A stretch of 64,000 bases of DNA from Phytoseiulus persimilis (GCA_037576195.1 CM075104.1:13346211-13410210); one strand, 5' to 3'; counted from the first letter of the stretch, positions 23,701 through 38,000 are shown. Numbers and translations: made by a program. The notes: generated from the sequence alone by a model not told the origin.

Positions 23701-26700
23701 ATTTTTGATCACATGTTGTGTTTACCGTCAAACGACAGCATGACAGTAGGCCAACGCTCAAGCTCACTGTGAACCCACTAGTTCCCGACAGCCACCTGAC
23801 CCTACTGAACAGTTGTGGGAAGCCCAATTCGGTGAGTCCTTACCGTGTGAACCGGCGACGTCGAGTTCCTTCGATTGGTTGCATTCGTTCGCTCGAGGCC
23901 GAGCCAGAGTATCGGGCTCGAGCTGGCCACTCGGCCACGTAGGTATTCTGGTCTGGCTACTACGTTTGATCCGGAGCCGAATTCCACCAGCAGATTGGCT
24001 CCCTACCCCCAGCAGATCTCATGAGTATGAGCAAGGTCGTATGCGCGGCGCTGAGCATCGAATGCTTGCGCAATATCCTCTAACAACGAAGTTTCACGCC
24101 CAGCTGACATGGTAACGGGAAATGCGCATTTCGCGTCTGAATATGGAGTCTGGAGGATGTTCCGCCAATCTGGGATGCGATCCGAGCGATTTCAGTCAAC
24201 AACTGGGTCTGGCTTGTCCCAACCGAGCTGTTTCCCAAGGGCGCGATTCTTGAGAACTCCCAGTGAGACAGAGCGATGCGGACCATGGTATCGCGGGAAG
24301 GATTCGGTGACGCGAATCCATTGAAGCCGTTTGTGGGCGCATTCCGTCCTACCTAATCTCACATGTAGAACAGCTCAGTATGTTCTCTGTTCCCAATATC
24401 ACAGAATCGAGGCCCTATTTGGATTGACTCGGAGGGCTTCATGCTGTGAGAATTGACGGCTCTCGAGATCATTTGAAGATTTCTCAATCGTGGATCCCCC
24501 ATCCCAGAACTCTCCACTTGGAAGGCTGGATCGGACCGAGCGCGTCGAATGAAGTGAAACTTCGAAAATCGTTTGAGTGATTCTCTTCGACCTTTGAGCG
24601 TGGTACTTCTGACCGAGGGCTTGGGAAACTCCTCGGGAAGGTGTCAATGGCAAACCTCGACTAATAACTCCACCAGATTCTATCTGCGGGTCCCCTCGCG
24701 GAGTATCGAGCGAGTATCCAATGTCGGTTCAGCGAACAGATGAGCGGGACCGCGGTGATACGGGGGCGATATCGGAGCAGTTCTCAGTTCTGCGGGAGTG
24801 CTCGAGAACGATGGACCCCTGCGAGCTGTGACAGGGGTCAGGTACCGTTAACACAAGATTGTTACTTGTTACCGCGTCTCATTCAGAGGAGTGTCATCTG
24901 ATCCTTGCATGATCAGAGAACTCTCGCGCTCTTCATGATCCCGAACCCTATCGAATCCGTGTTTGTAAACAGATTGAAACGTGAAGGCTCCCGAGATTTC
25001 CTGATTCTGAGATTAACGCCGCAGGAGTTACACCTACATGCACCTTGTGTGGGTATGCACGCTCCGACTTCCCTAAAGAGTGTTGCACTTATTGATCAAG
25101 GTCACAGAATACTCTGCACTCGCTTCGTCCTGGGACCTCAGGGAATGAGCACGATGCATTCGATTCGCAAACGCTACTGCTCTGCGCTCGACCCTCCGTA
25201 TTTCTGCGATACTTTATTCATCGACGAAGCGGCTCGGATCGAGCCGGAATCGTCCTTAGCGACGGGGATCAGGACATCTCTCCCGCGTGTCGGGCGATGG
25301 GTTCGAGAGTCGAATCTTCAGACTCGAATCTGGAATGCGCAGTCGTTCCAGACGTGTACGCGAAGGAAGTTCGCCGACTCCTACAGCGAATCCCGCTTGG
25401 GCTGAACGCCGTCGTCCGTGGTGATTCCCGGAACCTTCCTGGGCTGAATCGATTCCTGGTTCAGTAATCAAGACATGTAATACTCGAGACTGACAAGGAA
25501 GCTGAAGAGGCCAACATCTACAAACCCGACAACTTCGTAATTGAGAGCTCCTCAGATGCGGTGTACCACCGACAGGCTGGCATAAGCGTACTGCGTTATC
25601 TGCTTCAACAACTTCTGGATGTTATCGCCGACGCAATGCGTGGGTTTCTTCTCAGATTGACCCATTTGAAAATGTGTTGCAACTTCGCTCTGGCGATGAG
25701 CGGTCGAAGCCGCAGAGCTCACTCTGAAAATCCCCGAATACTCCTGAGGTATATTCGAAGGTTTACTGAAGCTCTATCCAGCTTGGAGGGTGCAGTCGAA
25801 CATGAGGCGCCCAAAGGGTGACATTCGCTCGTCGAGTGAGAGCGTCGAATCATCTCAGAAAGTTCCGCTCGGTAGAAGGAATTCGATGAGTGACAGTGAA
25901 CGGATCGCATCGAGCATTCACCATCGACATTGATTCCACGCATCAACTTTATCCCAAAATCAAACCTCTCATCGGCGGATGACGTGGTGTCCCACATGTA
26001 GATTCATTGGTGAACTATGATGATGTGCGCTGTAATAGTAATGATCGGAAGAGTCGTCTTGCGTGTGTTTTCGAGTTGTGTACACTAAGGACATCCCGCT
26101 CGATGTGTAATGGGGATCGTGATTCGCTCGCTCGATCATCGATGCTCTCACGCACACTTGAGACATTTTTTCGGAAAGGCACTCCGGGATGATTGCAGAC
26201 AAGGGTTGGCACGAAGGCGGTCGTTGAAGCCGAACTACAGGACCCGTATACCTCGGTAAATAATTAAATCTCTGCTACCGACTGCTGCCAGAAACTCTTG
26301 TGCCGCTCCGCACAACAGAACGATTTATTGTGGGAGCTCGCGAGATTCGTTCGAGGATAGTTGCACCAGTGCGTATGTTGCTTCCCTGATTTTCTCGGTT
26401 TTAATTCAGCTGACAGTATCCTGTAGCGCTCGTTTCCAGATTCCGAGTTTTATACCTAGAAAAGAAGTCGGGGTTTCAGGCAATCCATAGCGATCATCAG
26501 ATGTTCCCGGAAACTGAATTCCGCGTGCTGTGGTAAACACTTCGTATTACTTGGTGAACGATATTCGTAAAAACGCTCGATCGAGATCTTCTCTCTCGGG
26601 GTCGGAGACGCTTCTCCGACGATGTCCTTCCTATCGTCGTCAGCGCGGTGCATGTCACCCATCAGCGCGTCGGGACACGGATCCTATCTCCGAATTTCAT

Positions 26701-27134
26701 GAGCATTGGACACGGAGACGTCCTTTCGCTCCTCGCGGAACTCGTGCCTTAGGCTTAGCGGGTTTTTCTCATTTGCTGACGTGAATAACTGCGGGCTTCC
26801 GAGTTCTGCGGCACTTGGGAAGATCTCTCAATACGTGGGGGTATTTCCCTAGAGCAAACTTCGATCTGAAGGTTGGCTGGTTTCACGAATTCGCGCGCGC
26901 CCGTCTTAAGCCGAGCGAACTGCACGGAGGGAGGAGGCAGAAAAACAAAGATGGCGGCGCCCTGTGGCTGCTGACCTTCCAATCGAGGCCGGGTTGTGGA
27001 GCGAGTTGTCTGGTGGTCCGTGGCGTTTTTCTAGCTCTTCTGGTCCGTGGCATCGCTTGAGGTTGCACAGGCGTGACCTGTGGAAGGGCACGTTTGCCAA
27101 GGCTGAGCCGACGCAACGTGAAAGGCTCATCCCG
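20710..27134. other. long intergenic stretch, no gene recognised
   Basis: More than 6 kb without recognisable coding sequence. The longest plus-strand frame (24905-25405, 166 codons) has no family resemblance and no splice context. Near 22633-22665 a GC-rich stretch can pair with itself (CCACACAGGGA against TCCCGTGTGG). Confidence 0.5.
26948..26960 (+). promoter_or_regulatory. YY1/Pho-like motif upstream of SAMM50
   Basis: The sequence AAGATGGCGGC matches the core of the YY1 consensus AAGATGGCGGC. It lies about 180 bp upstream of the SAMM50 ATG, where such motifs are common near start sites of housekeeping mitochondrial genes. Function is inferred from motif and position only. Confidence 0.4.
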
Positions 27135-28590
27135 ATGGAGGGAGGCGATTTCGTTGTGGGGCCTCAACCCGCGCGAGTGGACAAAGTCCACATCGATGCA
27201 GTCGGTCGAACGAAACCCGACATCCTTGCCAAAGCTATCGAACCTTTGTTGGCGTGTACCACCTTCGGAGATGTGAGTTTCCTTCTTAACAAGGCGATCG
27301 AAGCACGAGACGCTCATTGTGAGTCATCGAACTCAGCATTGAATGACATTCTCGGTTTTTCCCAAGGTGTTTAGAGAATAGAATGATAAAGCCAATGCTA
27401 ACTCGGTGTCGTAACGAATTCGCTCCTCACCGCAGATCCTGTTACGGTGCGCAGAAGTCCGAAGTCAGCTAGAACTGTTGGGGGCTTTCAAGCAAATCGG
27501 TATCAGTATCGAGACCTCCAAGTCACCCGGGTCGACGGAATTCGGATATGACGTAATTTTTGCTGTCAAAGAAGCCAGGAGAATCACCGGAGGTGTCAAC
27601 ACATTAGTAGGAAACAATGAGGGCTCCATGGTGGTCGGAGCAAAGCTGCCGAATGTCGGCGGTCGAGGCGAATTCATACAGGCCGAAGTTCAGTATGGCA
27701 CAAAGCATTCCAGCGGTTTCAACATCACTGCCAGCAAACCGTTCCTGGGTAAACGGACCTCCCGCTTCACGATGGCGGCGTACGAGCAAGCTGCGGACTA
27801 CCCCTGGAACGCGTTTCGAGAACGTAACAGAGGTTTGCTCGCCGAGTACAGCTTCGAGTCGTTACCGAACACGAACCACTCACTGCGCTGGGAAGGGGTC
27901 TGGAGAGAACTCAATCCCTTGGGCATTACGGTTCCGTTCGCTGTCAGGGAGCAGATGGGTCACTCGCTCAAGTCGGCTTTGAAGCACATACTGACCATTG
28001 ACACGACGGACAACACAATTCTGCCAACGGAGGGATCATTTCTTCAGCTGTGTTCTGAAATTGCTGGACACAATCTCGGTGGCGACATAAAATTCATCAA
28101 GAACGAAATCGAGCATCAGATGAACTTCCCGCTATTTGGCGACCTGGTACTGCAGCTGACTGCGAACGCCGGTTACATGACTCCCAATGAGCAGCACAAT
28201 ATCAGCGATAAATTCTTCCTCGGTGGTCCGCTCGGTCTACGAGGTTTCCAGTTGCGAGGAGTGGGCCCGCAGTGCGAGGGCGCCAGTCTTGGAGGCACAA
28301 CCTATTGGTCCACCGGATGTCACCTCTACTCCCCGCTACCTTTCCGTAGAGGTCACGGTTTCATAGGCGAATACCTCCGACTCCACAGCTTCATCACCGC
28401 GGGAACTCTCTGTGAGGGTTGGGACAGCGTGAAGCTGCAGGACCCGAGAGTGTCGACTGGTTTCGGTTTGGTCCTATCCATGGGTCACATGGCCAGGATC
28501 GAGCTGAACTATGTGTTGCCCGTGAAACACCAACGATCAGACAGAACCAACGGTGGCTTGCAACTCGGCATCGGGGTGACGTTTTTGTAG
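27135..28590 (+). CDS. SAMM50: sorting and assembly machinery component SAM50 (Omp85 family)
   Basis: Core channel of the SAM complex in the mitochondrial outer membrane, which folds and inserts beta-barrel proteins such as VDAC and Tom40. Two exons, 27135-27272 and 27436-28590, join in phase 0 across a 163-bp GT-AG intron and give 430 residues (human about 469). The N-terminal POTRA domain is visible as ARVDKVHIDAVGRTKPDI through the region ending GVNT. The barrel shows the family signatures VGNNEGSMVVGAKLPNV, WEGVWREL, GHSLKSALKH, FFLGGPLGLRGF (the conserved L6 loop with its R-G-F) and LYSPLPFR. The C-terminus GGLQLGIGVTFL fits the beta-signal pattern (polar, Gly, hydrophobic). The ATG is the first in frame after the acidic start of the protein and begins MEGGDFVVG. 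A poly(A) signal follows at 28680. I am very sure of the identity. Confidence 0.97.
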
Positions 28591-28679
28591 TTGGCAGAAC
28601 AGACACGGACTGGATTCGCTCTGTCGATCGCGAAGAAACTGAATCTTTAGGATTTGTGAGACTGTAAGAATCAATGTAA

Positions 28680-28685
28680 AATAAA
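28680..28685 (+). terminator. poly(A) signal of SAMM50
   Basis: AATAAA about 90 bases after the SAMM50 stop codon, correct strand and spacing for a short 3' UTR. Confidence 0.75.
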
Positions 28686-28689
28686 ACAA

Positions 28690-31600
28690 AGTCTCGAAGT
28701 GAACGATATCGCGTCATGGAGTCCCCCGCTGCCCATTTTGTCTTTTCCAAACCTCATTCTGTCTCCGAAAGACTGACAGCACGCACCCGTTTCCGGTAAT
28801 CGGAGCGTCGGTCGTTTTCGGGATGTTGCTGCAGTTCCGTTTGCATAAACGGGGACCGTCGACTCCAAGAACGGAAGGGGAATGACGCGATCCACAAGAG
28901 TCTTTACGCGAGCGTCATCTCCCCTCCGGATCTCACGATGAATCCCCGCACGACTCTTTCGTTCCAATCCGTTAAGACCTCTCGGAATCGATACAAAAGC
29001 GTACTCGCGGAACCTGGGAAACCGTCGATCCTCCGCTAGTTCGGTCGAGTCGAGTCTCTCCCCCCACATCCTGTTTCCCTCCAACGTCGCCAAGGATCCG
29101 CAACCATCAGAGTTGATCAGGAGAGTGATGCGCATTTCGATACCAATGAAGTTTCCGTAACGGCCCGAACATTCCGTAATGATTACAACTCCTTGCTTAG
29201 GGCGAACTCGGCTCGACAGATTCCGTAAACCTCTCGACGGTTGTGGAATGCGAGCCGCGGCTCTTCGAAACGCGATCACCTTGAAGCCGTTCTCCGTCGC
29301 GGGGACCGTCTGAAAATGCCGAGGCCGACTCTCTGGAAATCTGAAACTCGAGTATACGAATAACAAGTTATAATGATTCTCAAAATTTCGATCATAGTCA
29401 TCGCCGCATGCCTGATCGTCCGCGACAAGCGAGGATATTGTTTTGTATTGTACAGAGTCGGTTGGGTATGCCCTCGTTTCATGAGAATTCGAATCTTCTC
29501 CTGCATGATACATTGGCGAACGTCCAGGCGCGGGCTGTGATTGCCCTGGGCGGCTCAAGCGGGAAACACATTCGCTTATCAAACCTAAACAAACATCCCG
29601 GGATGCCGAACGCCGTTCCAACTCTGAACCAACCGTTTCTCATAGCGGGGTGTGAGCGTAGTCTGAATTGAGATATCGAGCTCACATCTCCCAGAAGAAC
29701 GAATGCTGTTGCGAACGATTGGCATCGTGGTGCGGCCTGATCTGAGCTGAGCTTTTCCACCGGAATGAGCTGTCAGCCCGGATTCGAACATTTGTTGCGA
29801 CGATGCTGAATCAATTGACACCGGATGTATCCTCCGCGCTTGGTATCGGTTCAAGTTCTATTCGAGAACGACTGATCCTCGCAATGACTTGGAAGGCGGG
29901 ATATGCTGCCGGCGGTGACACAGAGCTAGACGCGCTTCCTGGAATACTCATGTCCGACATTCGTTGATTACATCCATGACACATGTTTGCGTCGTGGAGT
30001 TCAGTCTTCAGTGGATTTTGTCGTTCGAACTCCGCCCTCGGCGTTACTTTCGAGCTCTTTCCGGAGCAGCCGGCGACCGACTTTTCTAAGAAGCGACCCA
30101 GTCTTCTGAAATAACTATCAATGTTTCATCTGACTTCTCGTATCTAAAACCTGCATTCGTGCACCAGCAGAGCTTGGTGAAGATCTTCTACCTGTAGGTG
30201 AAGACCCGGCATGCATATTTGAGCCGAATCCTTGAATGCACACTGCTGAGTCGATGATAAAATCTCCATATCTCCGGATGAGATTCCCATCGTTACCTTC
30301 AGATCTCTGGGTGGGCCTTCGAGCGTTCCCAGGGCGGCGGAAGCTCCACGCGAATCAATTCCTTCATTGGATGTTTCCGTTGTCGATCGGGTCCGAGACT
30401 CGCCTCCGAGCGAGCCAGACATGAAGTTCATCGAAAGAGGGAGCCAGTCTAGGATGTGGTTTTTGTCACCGCAAGCAGCGGAAACCCAAGGAAGGTACTG
30501 CGATCGATCGCATCGAGAAGCTCCGATCGGAATTCCAGACGAGGTCCTTTGCGGTGGACTGCACCCTCCTTTTCTCCCGCGAACTCCTTGTCAAACCTCC
30601 TGCGTCTTCAACTTTTCATGCGAAACTTTTTTCTTCTTCTTTTTCTTTTCTTTTTCTTTGACGCAGGCACGTCTCCGAGTGCGGCTTCCTCACGATAACA
30701 TGTGCCTCCGAAATCGTCCCCCAAGCCAGCAGAAAAATACTGTGGTGCACTGGGAGGCAGAAGGGTCCGGGGCAGGGATGTGTGACGATGCATCTTATAG
30801 CTCCCATCCCACCGCGGAGCGATAGCCGTTGAATGGATTATGGCGTCACGGCCATGCTGATCAAGCCAACAATATCGAAATATCAGTGACGATTACGGTT
30901 TTGGTAACTACGCTCGGTCGCAGTCAACGACTCGTGTCCGAGCGTTTTGAAATCGCTCGACAAACGAAACAGGTGTCACGGGGATCGACTATGCATCTTG
31001 CTCGCATCGGGTCGAACTTGGCACTTGGGCAACCTTGTTCCAACGGCCCGTCAGCCTGGAAGAACTACCAGAAGTCTCCCCTCCCTCCCCCAGGAAAGAG
31101 AGGGATCATCTCGTGTTCCGTTTGATTCACCCCTCGCGGAGAATTGCTCCCGGCTTCCACGCTGCCGAGTCAGCATCTGTTGTTCTCCGACTTTGTTTTC
31201 GAGCTGTAACAACAAATATCGTCCCGTTCTTCTCGCCCAACAGTGGAGAAACTGCGGCGCGGGTCCTAAATGTTCTGCAGCGTTGTCTCGAGCGTTGCTT
31301 ACCAAGCGCTCCGAGCGAAACGCTGAACTATTTTGGGCGGTGGACGCAGAACTGTGCTAAACCTTCTCTCACGACCCTCTCCCTTCCAGCACACAAGGTC
31401 CGCCGGCAGCAGAGAGGCCGGTCGAGGCAAGCAAGCTCTTCGGAACGTGTCGAAGTGGTGCTGCTGGTTGTTGTGGTGGTGTCAACAGCCGGTAAAAATC
31501 AGCCGAATCAACTCGTGCCGCACGATCGACGCATCAGCCTGCAGTTCTCCAGCGACCCCAGGGAGCATTGATGCTCTCCAAGCTTCGTCTTTATTCGTGT

Positions 31601-32066
31601 CGATTCCTCAAACAGCCGTAGACGTTCAAGTTTGTGTACGGTGCTGCAATGTAACTGTTCCGTTATAACGTCATCACCTGTGAAAGACTGTCAAGTGCTT
31701 CAACGGTCCCGTCTGGAGTGGAAGTGTCCTCCTTCTCGTGTCTCTCCCTGAATCCTGCCACCGGAGCCACCCCATTCGTCGCATTAGCAGCCGCCCCTAC
31801 GGCCCACAATTGAATCGGCGTTCAAAGTTCCGAAAAGAAAGTGAATAATCGCCCGGCTCTGGTTAGTTTTCATCCGGTCGAAGCCCTTCTTGGCTCGGAA
31901 GTTCGCAGTTGAGAAAACGAAGAACGGAGTATCCACAGCAAACGCCACACTACGACAGATCAGCTGTTGGGAGCTCCTTTGCGGAGCGACCGAGCGAGCT
32001 GGCCCACAGCGCATCCGATCTCTCGAAGGAAAACAGAAGCAACACACCGTGGCTTCGCGCGCTGTC
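28690..32066. other. intergenic between SAMM50 and FAM13
   Basis: Holds an unusually long minus-strand open frame (29621-28671; first ATG at 29513, 280 codons) of unknown nature, and a minus-strand frame at 30431-30144 that ends in a CAG|GTAGAA donor-like site. A long pyrimidine tract ending in CAG lies at 30625-30667 on the plus strand, possibly an acceptor for a 5' UTR exon of FAM13. None has family support. Confidence 0.5.
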
Positions 32067-35000
32067 ATGAAGGTGCGGAGCTTCGGGGCTTCGAACATCT
32101 TGGCCCCAGCTCCGACTCAACAACAGCTGCAGCAGCAGCTCACTCATGGTCAACAACAGGGCAGCACTCCTTGTGCCAATGGTGGCAGTTGTCCGGAGAT
32201 CGCAGTCTGCGAGACCCGTCTGGAACGAGTCCGCAAACTGCTCAGCTCCCCCCTGACGGCCCGTCGGAAATCTTCGAACCCCAACGAGATCCACAAAATC
32301 TTCGGCGTCGCCCTCGAGCTGCTCATGGCGAAGACACAGGCCGTGCCATTCGTTCTCTCTCGGTGAGTGAAAGTTAATGCGTGTGTGCGAGAATGTATCT
32401 TCGAGCTGATATCCCAGCGGATGTTTGTCTTGAGTCTCAGCAGATTATTCCAAGACAGGATAAATATCATCGTTTGAATATTTTATATTTAGACTAGTGT
32501 ACGTTTCCATAAACGGTGCCTTCAGTGCCGTGAAGGGTCGTTCGGTCAGAACCTTCCACAACGGATCGAAGGATGTGAGTAGAGAAGCAGCCAACAGTTC
32601 CAGAGCTTTCCCGACCTCTTTTGTGAGCGCAGTCGAGGCATCTCGTGATTGCGGCCGTCTGGTGGCTTGAACACATGATGAATCCTCGATGAATGCATAC
32701 AATCGATCGAGGATCCAGCAGACTCGAGAACGCGTGCAAACGGGAAAGACCTGTTCACCCGACGGCACGGCTGTTTCTCAGCCATTACCTTGGTCATCCC
32801 TCCCGTGGCTGTTCCTTCCCGCAACAGGTGTCATCCGCTCGTCAGGTTCCGACAATCCACAAAGGACAGTCCGTCAGTTTCAATCTCATTCCGGTTAGAC
32901 AATCGTTCGACTGACCTTGCACTACGGCCCCATACTGAGATGACGGCTCATAGATGGAATTACGGCCCGAATCAGGACGAGCGGGGCGGGCAGAGCTGGC
33001 CATTTATCCATGGCCTGGTGATGCACTCCAGCGCGATGAGTCACCGAGCCTCCGAAAACAACAGAGACTCCACGTGTTGCGTAAGCAACTGCAAGCTCCT
33101 ACCAACGACGGAATCCACTGGAAGTGCCGTATTCCGTACGATACGAGGTTCAGCGCGTTTCATCCGATTGTGACATTTCGTGGTCGAGTGTGTGCTCACC
33201 AGTTGCTTGAAAGCGGGTTCGAGGTAACCATCGGATGCGAGGAGGACCCGAGCTCACGCCAGCATTTTCCCGTGATGACTTCCAGTAAATATTGGGGGTC
33301 CGGGACGCGTCTGTTTGCCAATACCGAGGAAAGCAGTACGTCACAGAAACGACCACCTGATCGTGAGCGGGAGACGATGCTACCGGGCGATTGTGACTGG
33401 AATCGGATCATTCTGCGCACAGGTGCCCTTGCTTGTGCCCGAACTTGTCGAGGACCGCGCCGTTTCAGACGATTCTCGTGCCGTGATTCAATCCGCCAAG
33501 GAGGGTGACGACTGTGACAGTTGCAGCTGCAGATTCGAGCTTTTTACTCTGGCTGACGTTCCGAGGGAAACGGCTCCGAAAACACGAGGACACCGAGAGA
33601 AGTCGAGGCGTTTTATCGAGGACCCGCGGTTCGACCGGCTCAGGGTTGGGGTCACCGAAAGCGAGCGCTGAATAAACTCGGAAACCTCCTCACAATGGGA
33701 AACCTGAACAGACTGGATGTTTGATCGGTTGGGCTGTTCGGGAAAGGATCTGACGATTCTGGCGGCGAAATCCAATATGACGTCATGTATGATAGCGGGC
33801 TGTGTTCGCGTCGGCTGTTCTTTTGAACACGGACGATCTGCGGTCGCGGTCCTTGCCGCGGACCCAGAAGTGAACAGCCCTTCGCGCTATTCATTGTTCG
33901 TGGAGCTCAGAGATTCTGTCCGAGCGAATTACGCTCACGCAGTCACGCGGTCGTCCCCTGCTGTAACGAAACCTGTCATCGCGTGGAGAGTGCCTGCTGC
34001 CCGCGTATGCTTTTGCAGAAGGTAGAAGCTCGCGAGTGGAGTCTTATGACGGACTCTGTTCGAACCGGGCTCCTCGTGCGACCAGACGGCGAACGCATCC
34101 ATCATCGACTCCCTGCTTATTTCTATGAGATTTAGGTGCGTGAGATCACCCATCGTTCATTTGTCGTTTTCGATCGAGAATATTCTCGTTCGGGCTCTTG
34201 ATACTTTACACGTTGTCGCTGCCAACGGGGTTTGAGCCCAGGGGCCGGAATCCGGGATCGCCTTCCAATGCGGCCACGTCCAACGCCTACGGCCGTTACA
34301 AAATAATTATCTGGGTTCGTGTTGCGAACGCTAACGAGGAGCGGCTCCACGAACGCGATTATTCTTTGTTTTTGATGAGACAACAGAGATTGCTTCGATA
34401 TTTTCGGAAATCTCGAAAAGATTCCGTTTCGGAAGAAACACGATGCCTCTGTTGCGCGGTTCCGTTGAGGAGTTTCTTCCATTTCGGCTCGACGTGGCGA
34501 TTGTCGTAGGTCATGAAGGGGAAGATGACGATCTCGTTCGCGAGGCCGAGAACGGAACCCTTCCGAGTCTCCGAACGCGTGTTTTTTGCATCAGCCCTTG
34601 AAGAGGAGTGAGAATGAATCTGTTTGATGGTTGGCCACCGCCGCAACAGATAAGGCCGTATCGTCGCGCTCGACGACTCCGATAACTGTGTTATGCGATG
34701 CTGGGAAGCTAATTGAAGCTGAGCTATCGGCGAACAGCGGTTCCTTCCACGTACTCTGAATACTCCAACGGACGTTTGTCAATGGCAGCTGTCAGCCGTT
34801 GTCGCCCGGCTGTCGTTACTGATAAACGCTAACGTGACGAGCTCACAATGAGAATTCCTCCTTCGAGCTGTCGATCGTTTTTCGAGCGGTGGTTGTATTG
34901 TTTCAAGAGTGTCATCGACGACTGATGGAGATCTGGAATCTGGTCACGAGCAGAATGCGTCTGTTTGTGCCAAGACATACACAGAGGCAGAGAATTCAGC

Positions 35001-38000
35001 CGTAGACGTCATCGCTTGTGTGAGCCTTAGTTCGCAGAATCAGGAACCTTCTAGAAACAGATAAGTTTCGTCGTTTCGGGCATCCTCGGGCACGACGGGA
35101 TGATTCTGAGATCCTTGCGGGATGTACAAAGTTTTAGAGTTGCGTGAGTTCCCGGCCCGGATCAAAACGACGGAAATCCCGTTGTTCCCTCGAATCCGGA
35201 TCTCGTTCTCAAGTCGGGGTCGAGACCTCGGTCTGCGGGCTTCAACTCATTTCACCTTGACAACGTTGACATTCTATTGTTTGGAGAATGGTTCCGTGCT
35301 GATTGGTTGACTCATGTCAGTCGATCGGAAAAGCCAAGAGAAAAACTGAAGCCTTGGCGGTTGGTTCGAATGATTCGCGTCCTCGGTCTCGCGGCGTTAC
35401 GCGAACTCGTCCCCTGCGTCGGATGGCTTCCAATCATGCGATCACTGCTCGAGAAGGAGCGATCCTTCGTTGTCCTTGCTGCCAGACTTTGGAGCGCTGC
35501 AAGAGAACTCGAGGAGATTCTCGATAGCTGAGGGGAAGTGCGACGCCGCCGGTTCGATTATGCTTCGAACTGCGGCGTAAAGTTCAATGGGTTTTCAGGA
35601 GTGGAAGAAGAATTTCGAGAGGCTGCACAGGAAGTGTGGTCTACGAATCACGCGCTCGTGCGAGACCGGATGCCGTCTGTTCACATCCGGACGCCCTCAG
35701 GAACTGAGATTTGATAAGCCTCTGTACTGCGATTGCAAGCGGCCTCTCTCTAGGTCACGAAAGAGATCCGTTTGGATCACTTCAATTGTGTTTTCTCGAA
35801 TTACGTGGCATGCGCGACTCCTTTCGTCCAGAACGCGACGAGCCGGGAAGCCGTAACTCGCGGAGCACATGGGGTCAGCGTGCACTCACGGAGAAGTTTG
35901 TGAGCGATGACCTCGCTCGTGACATAACCAGAAACTCTGTGACAAGCGAAGGGTTAGGCGCCACAGCTGCTGCTGTCGGATGGACTGGAACAGATAAAGC
36001 TGAAGGAGTCCTTGACGATTCCACGGTGTTTACTCAGGAAGCTCCATTGGTCACTCATTGACCTGAGGAGCCGTTCCTCCACTGTGGACTCTGAGCCGCG
36101 CAGGGTTACACTCGATGCTCTTACGCGTTCTCCTGGGATTCCCTGATCCCCGGTTTTCCCAGGTCGGGAAATCCACCCGTGTTTGGAGCCTTGACCGGGA
36201 GGAGCGGATTCTGATGAAAGTTCGAGGGCTGGATGAGAGCTGGACCCCGAGCTTGATCTATCCTTCGGGGATTCGATTGGGTTCCGAGGCTCTTCGACGG
36301 AATCGCTCTGAACTGCATCAGTGGTTCGCCCTCACGGAAATGTTTAGCTGAGCGATTACGATCAGCGAGCCGCTCGAGTTCCGCTTACGTTGACGAATCC
36401 ATAGTCGCCGGCCTTGGCTGCGAGAAGGCTATTCAGCTGCAAACAGGTCAGGACTTCGGTTCTAGCTGAGTGGCGGGAGCCAGAGCCACGATTGTCATCT
36501 CCGCGTTTTCTTATTTGAAACCCGAGACACGGCTCCCGAGCTCGGGTCGGGCCGATGTCGGGAGCTGTGGCTCCGGGAAACTCCGACCATTTTTTTTTTT
36601 CTATTCCGCCGTCTATCTGGGCGGTAACGAGGGGGAGAGATTCTGTTTGCGATGCTGATTCGGAGAGCGCCTGTTCATCTACCGGGAGAGCACGTGTTTT
36701 GGTGGCTTTCGGAAATATTCTGTGAAACACGACGCGTTTTCCGCTATCGGTCATAAACATGTCTTTCCTGTGATTCGACGATCCGCACCGCGAGTGGATT
36801 CGACCGTGACAAGGATGGTCAAGACTATGCCTTGCGGCGCGCTTCGAGTGCGGCGACATGGAATCGTGTTGGGAACACCTCCAGAGCCAGAAGTGTAGCG
36901 GACTCAGAACTCAGCGTTCCCCGCAAATTGTCAGTGATTCGGGGAGACGGAGCTGGGGCCCACCTCCACAGGGCTGACTCGAATGACAGATCCTTACACC
37001 GACGAGGTCATTCTCTCCGCTTTTCTCGCTACTCAGTCACTCTCCTCACGGTTGACGTCGCTGACAGAGATCCGCTGTGAGTCTAAGAGATATTGTTCGA
37101 GTAGAACTGTTTCAGAAGTCATCCCGCCGAAACATACAGTGACTTGTCGCTATTCCTGTCCGTCAAACCCGAGTCGAGTTTGAGCATTCGAATAGAACCG
37201 GTGCGTCATTCGATTCAGCGATAGCGTGGAGCGTGATGCCCAAGGACGAAGCTCCGCATTCAACTCAAAAGAGATCGCTCACCTTTGATCTCTCGAGTCC
37301 GGAAAGCTGCCGTGAGAAAATGTGTTCCCGACTCATCGGACAACCTTTCCGGAATGTTTGCTGCTTTGGCTAGCTGTCATTGCGGGCAAACTCGACGGCA
37401 GAACATCGACATCGTCTCAGCATGGGCGATTCTGAACGGCCAATTCTGTGACGGTTCGATGAGAGATTGCCTCAGCTCGAAGCCAAACAGTCTGTCTGTT
37501 GGTCGACCGTTCGTTCGCTCGGTTGGAAACGGGTTCGGGAACGAAACCGAACTGAAGCGAGGAAAACGAAAGCTGCGAGGAGTGATATTCGTGGTCAAGG
37601 ACTCGGCTGCTTCGAGAACGGCGCGGCTGCGCGAACGAATTGTCAAGACGTTGACTTCTCTCGGTACTCGTTTGACGGAAAAACAACAACCGTCCGTGTA
37701 CTAGTGATGGGCTGGCGTGATCGCCACTGCCGCTAGGGTCGATGGCCTTCCTTGTTAATGGGTCAACAACAAAGCTCCTGCCGCCGAATCCGTGTTTGAC
37801 TGACGCCGGATTCCGATCGTCATGTCTGGCTTTTTCCCAGCGCTTCTCCACTCGAGAGAGAGTAGGGGACCGACTGCATTCCGTTTTCGATCCCGTCGTC
37901 ATCAAGGAGCTCCCGCGAATCAGAAACCTCGAGAGTTCGTCCGTCTGTCTGTCTGTCTCTGCGCGCGCTTGCGGATCTGAGCTCTCTCGTTGTTTTGTGG

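Noticed and set aside
24905-25405. 166-codon plus-strand frame in the long intergenic region
   Set aside because: No domain, no splice context and no supporting neighbours; compatible with a stop-poor chance frame.
32492-32574. Exon-like segment after FAM13 exon 1 reading LVYVSINGAFSAVKGR between a TTTAG acceptor and GTGAGT donor
   Set aside because: Inserting it would break the phase to exon 2, while exons 1 and 2 join directly into a proper RhoGAP domain.
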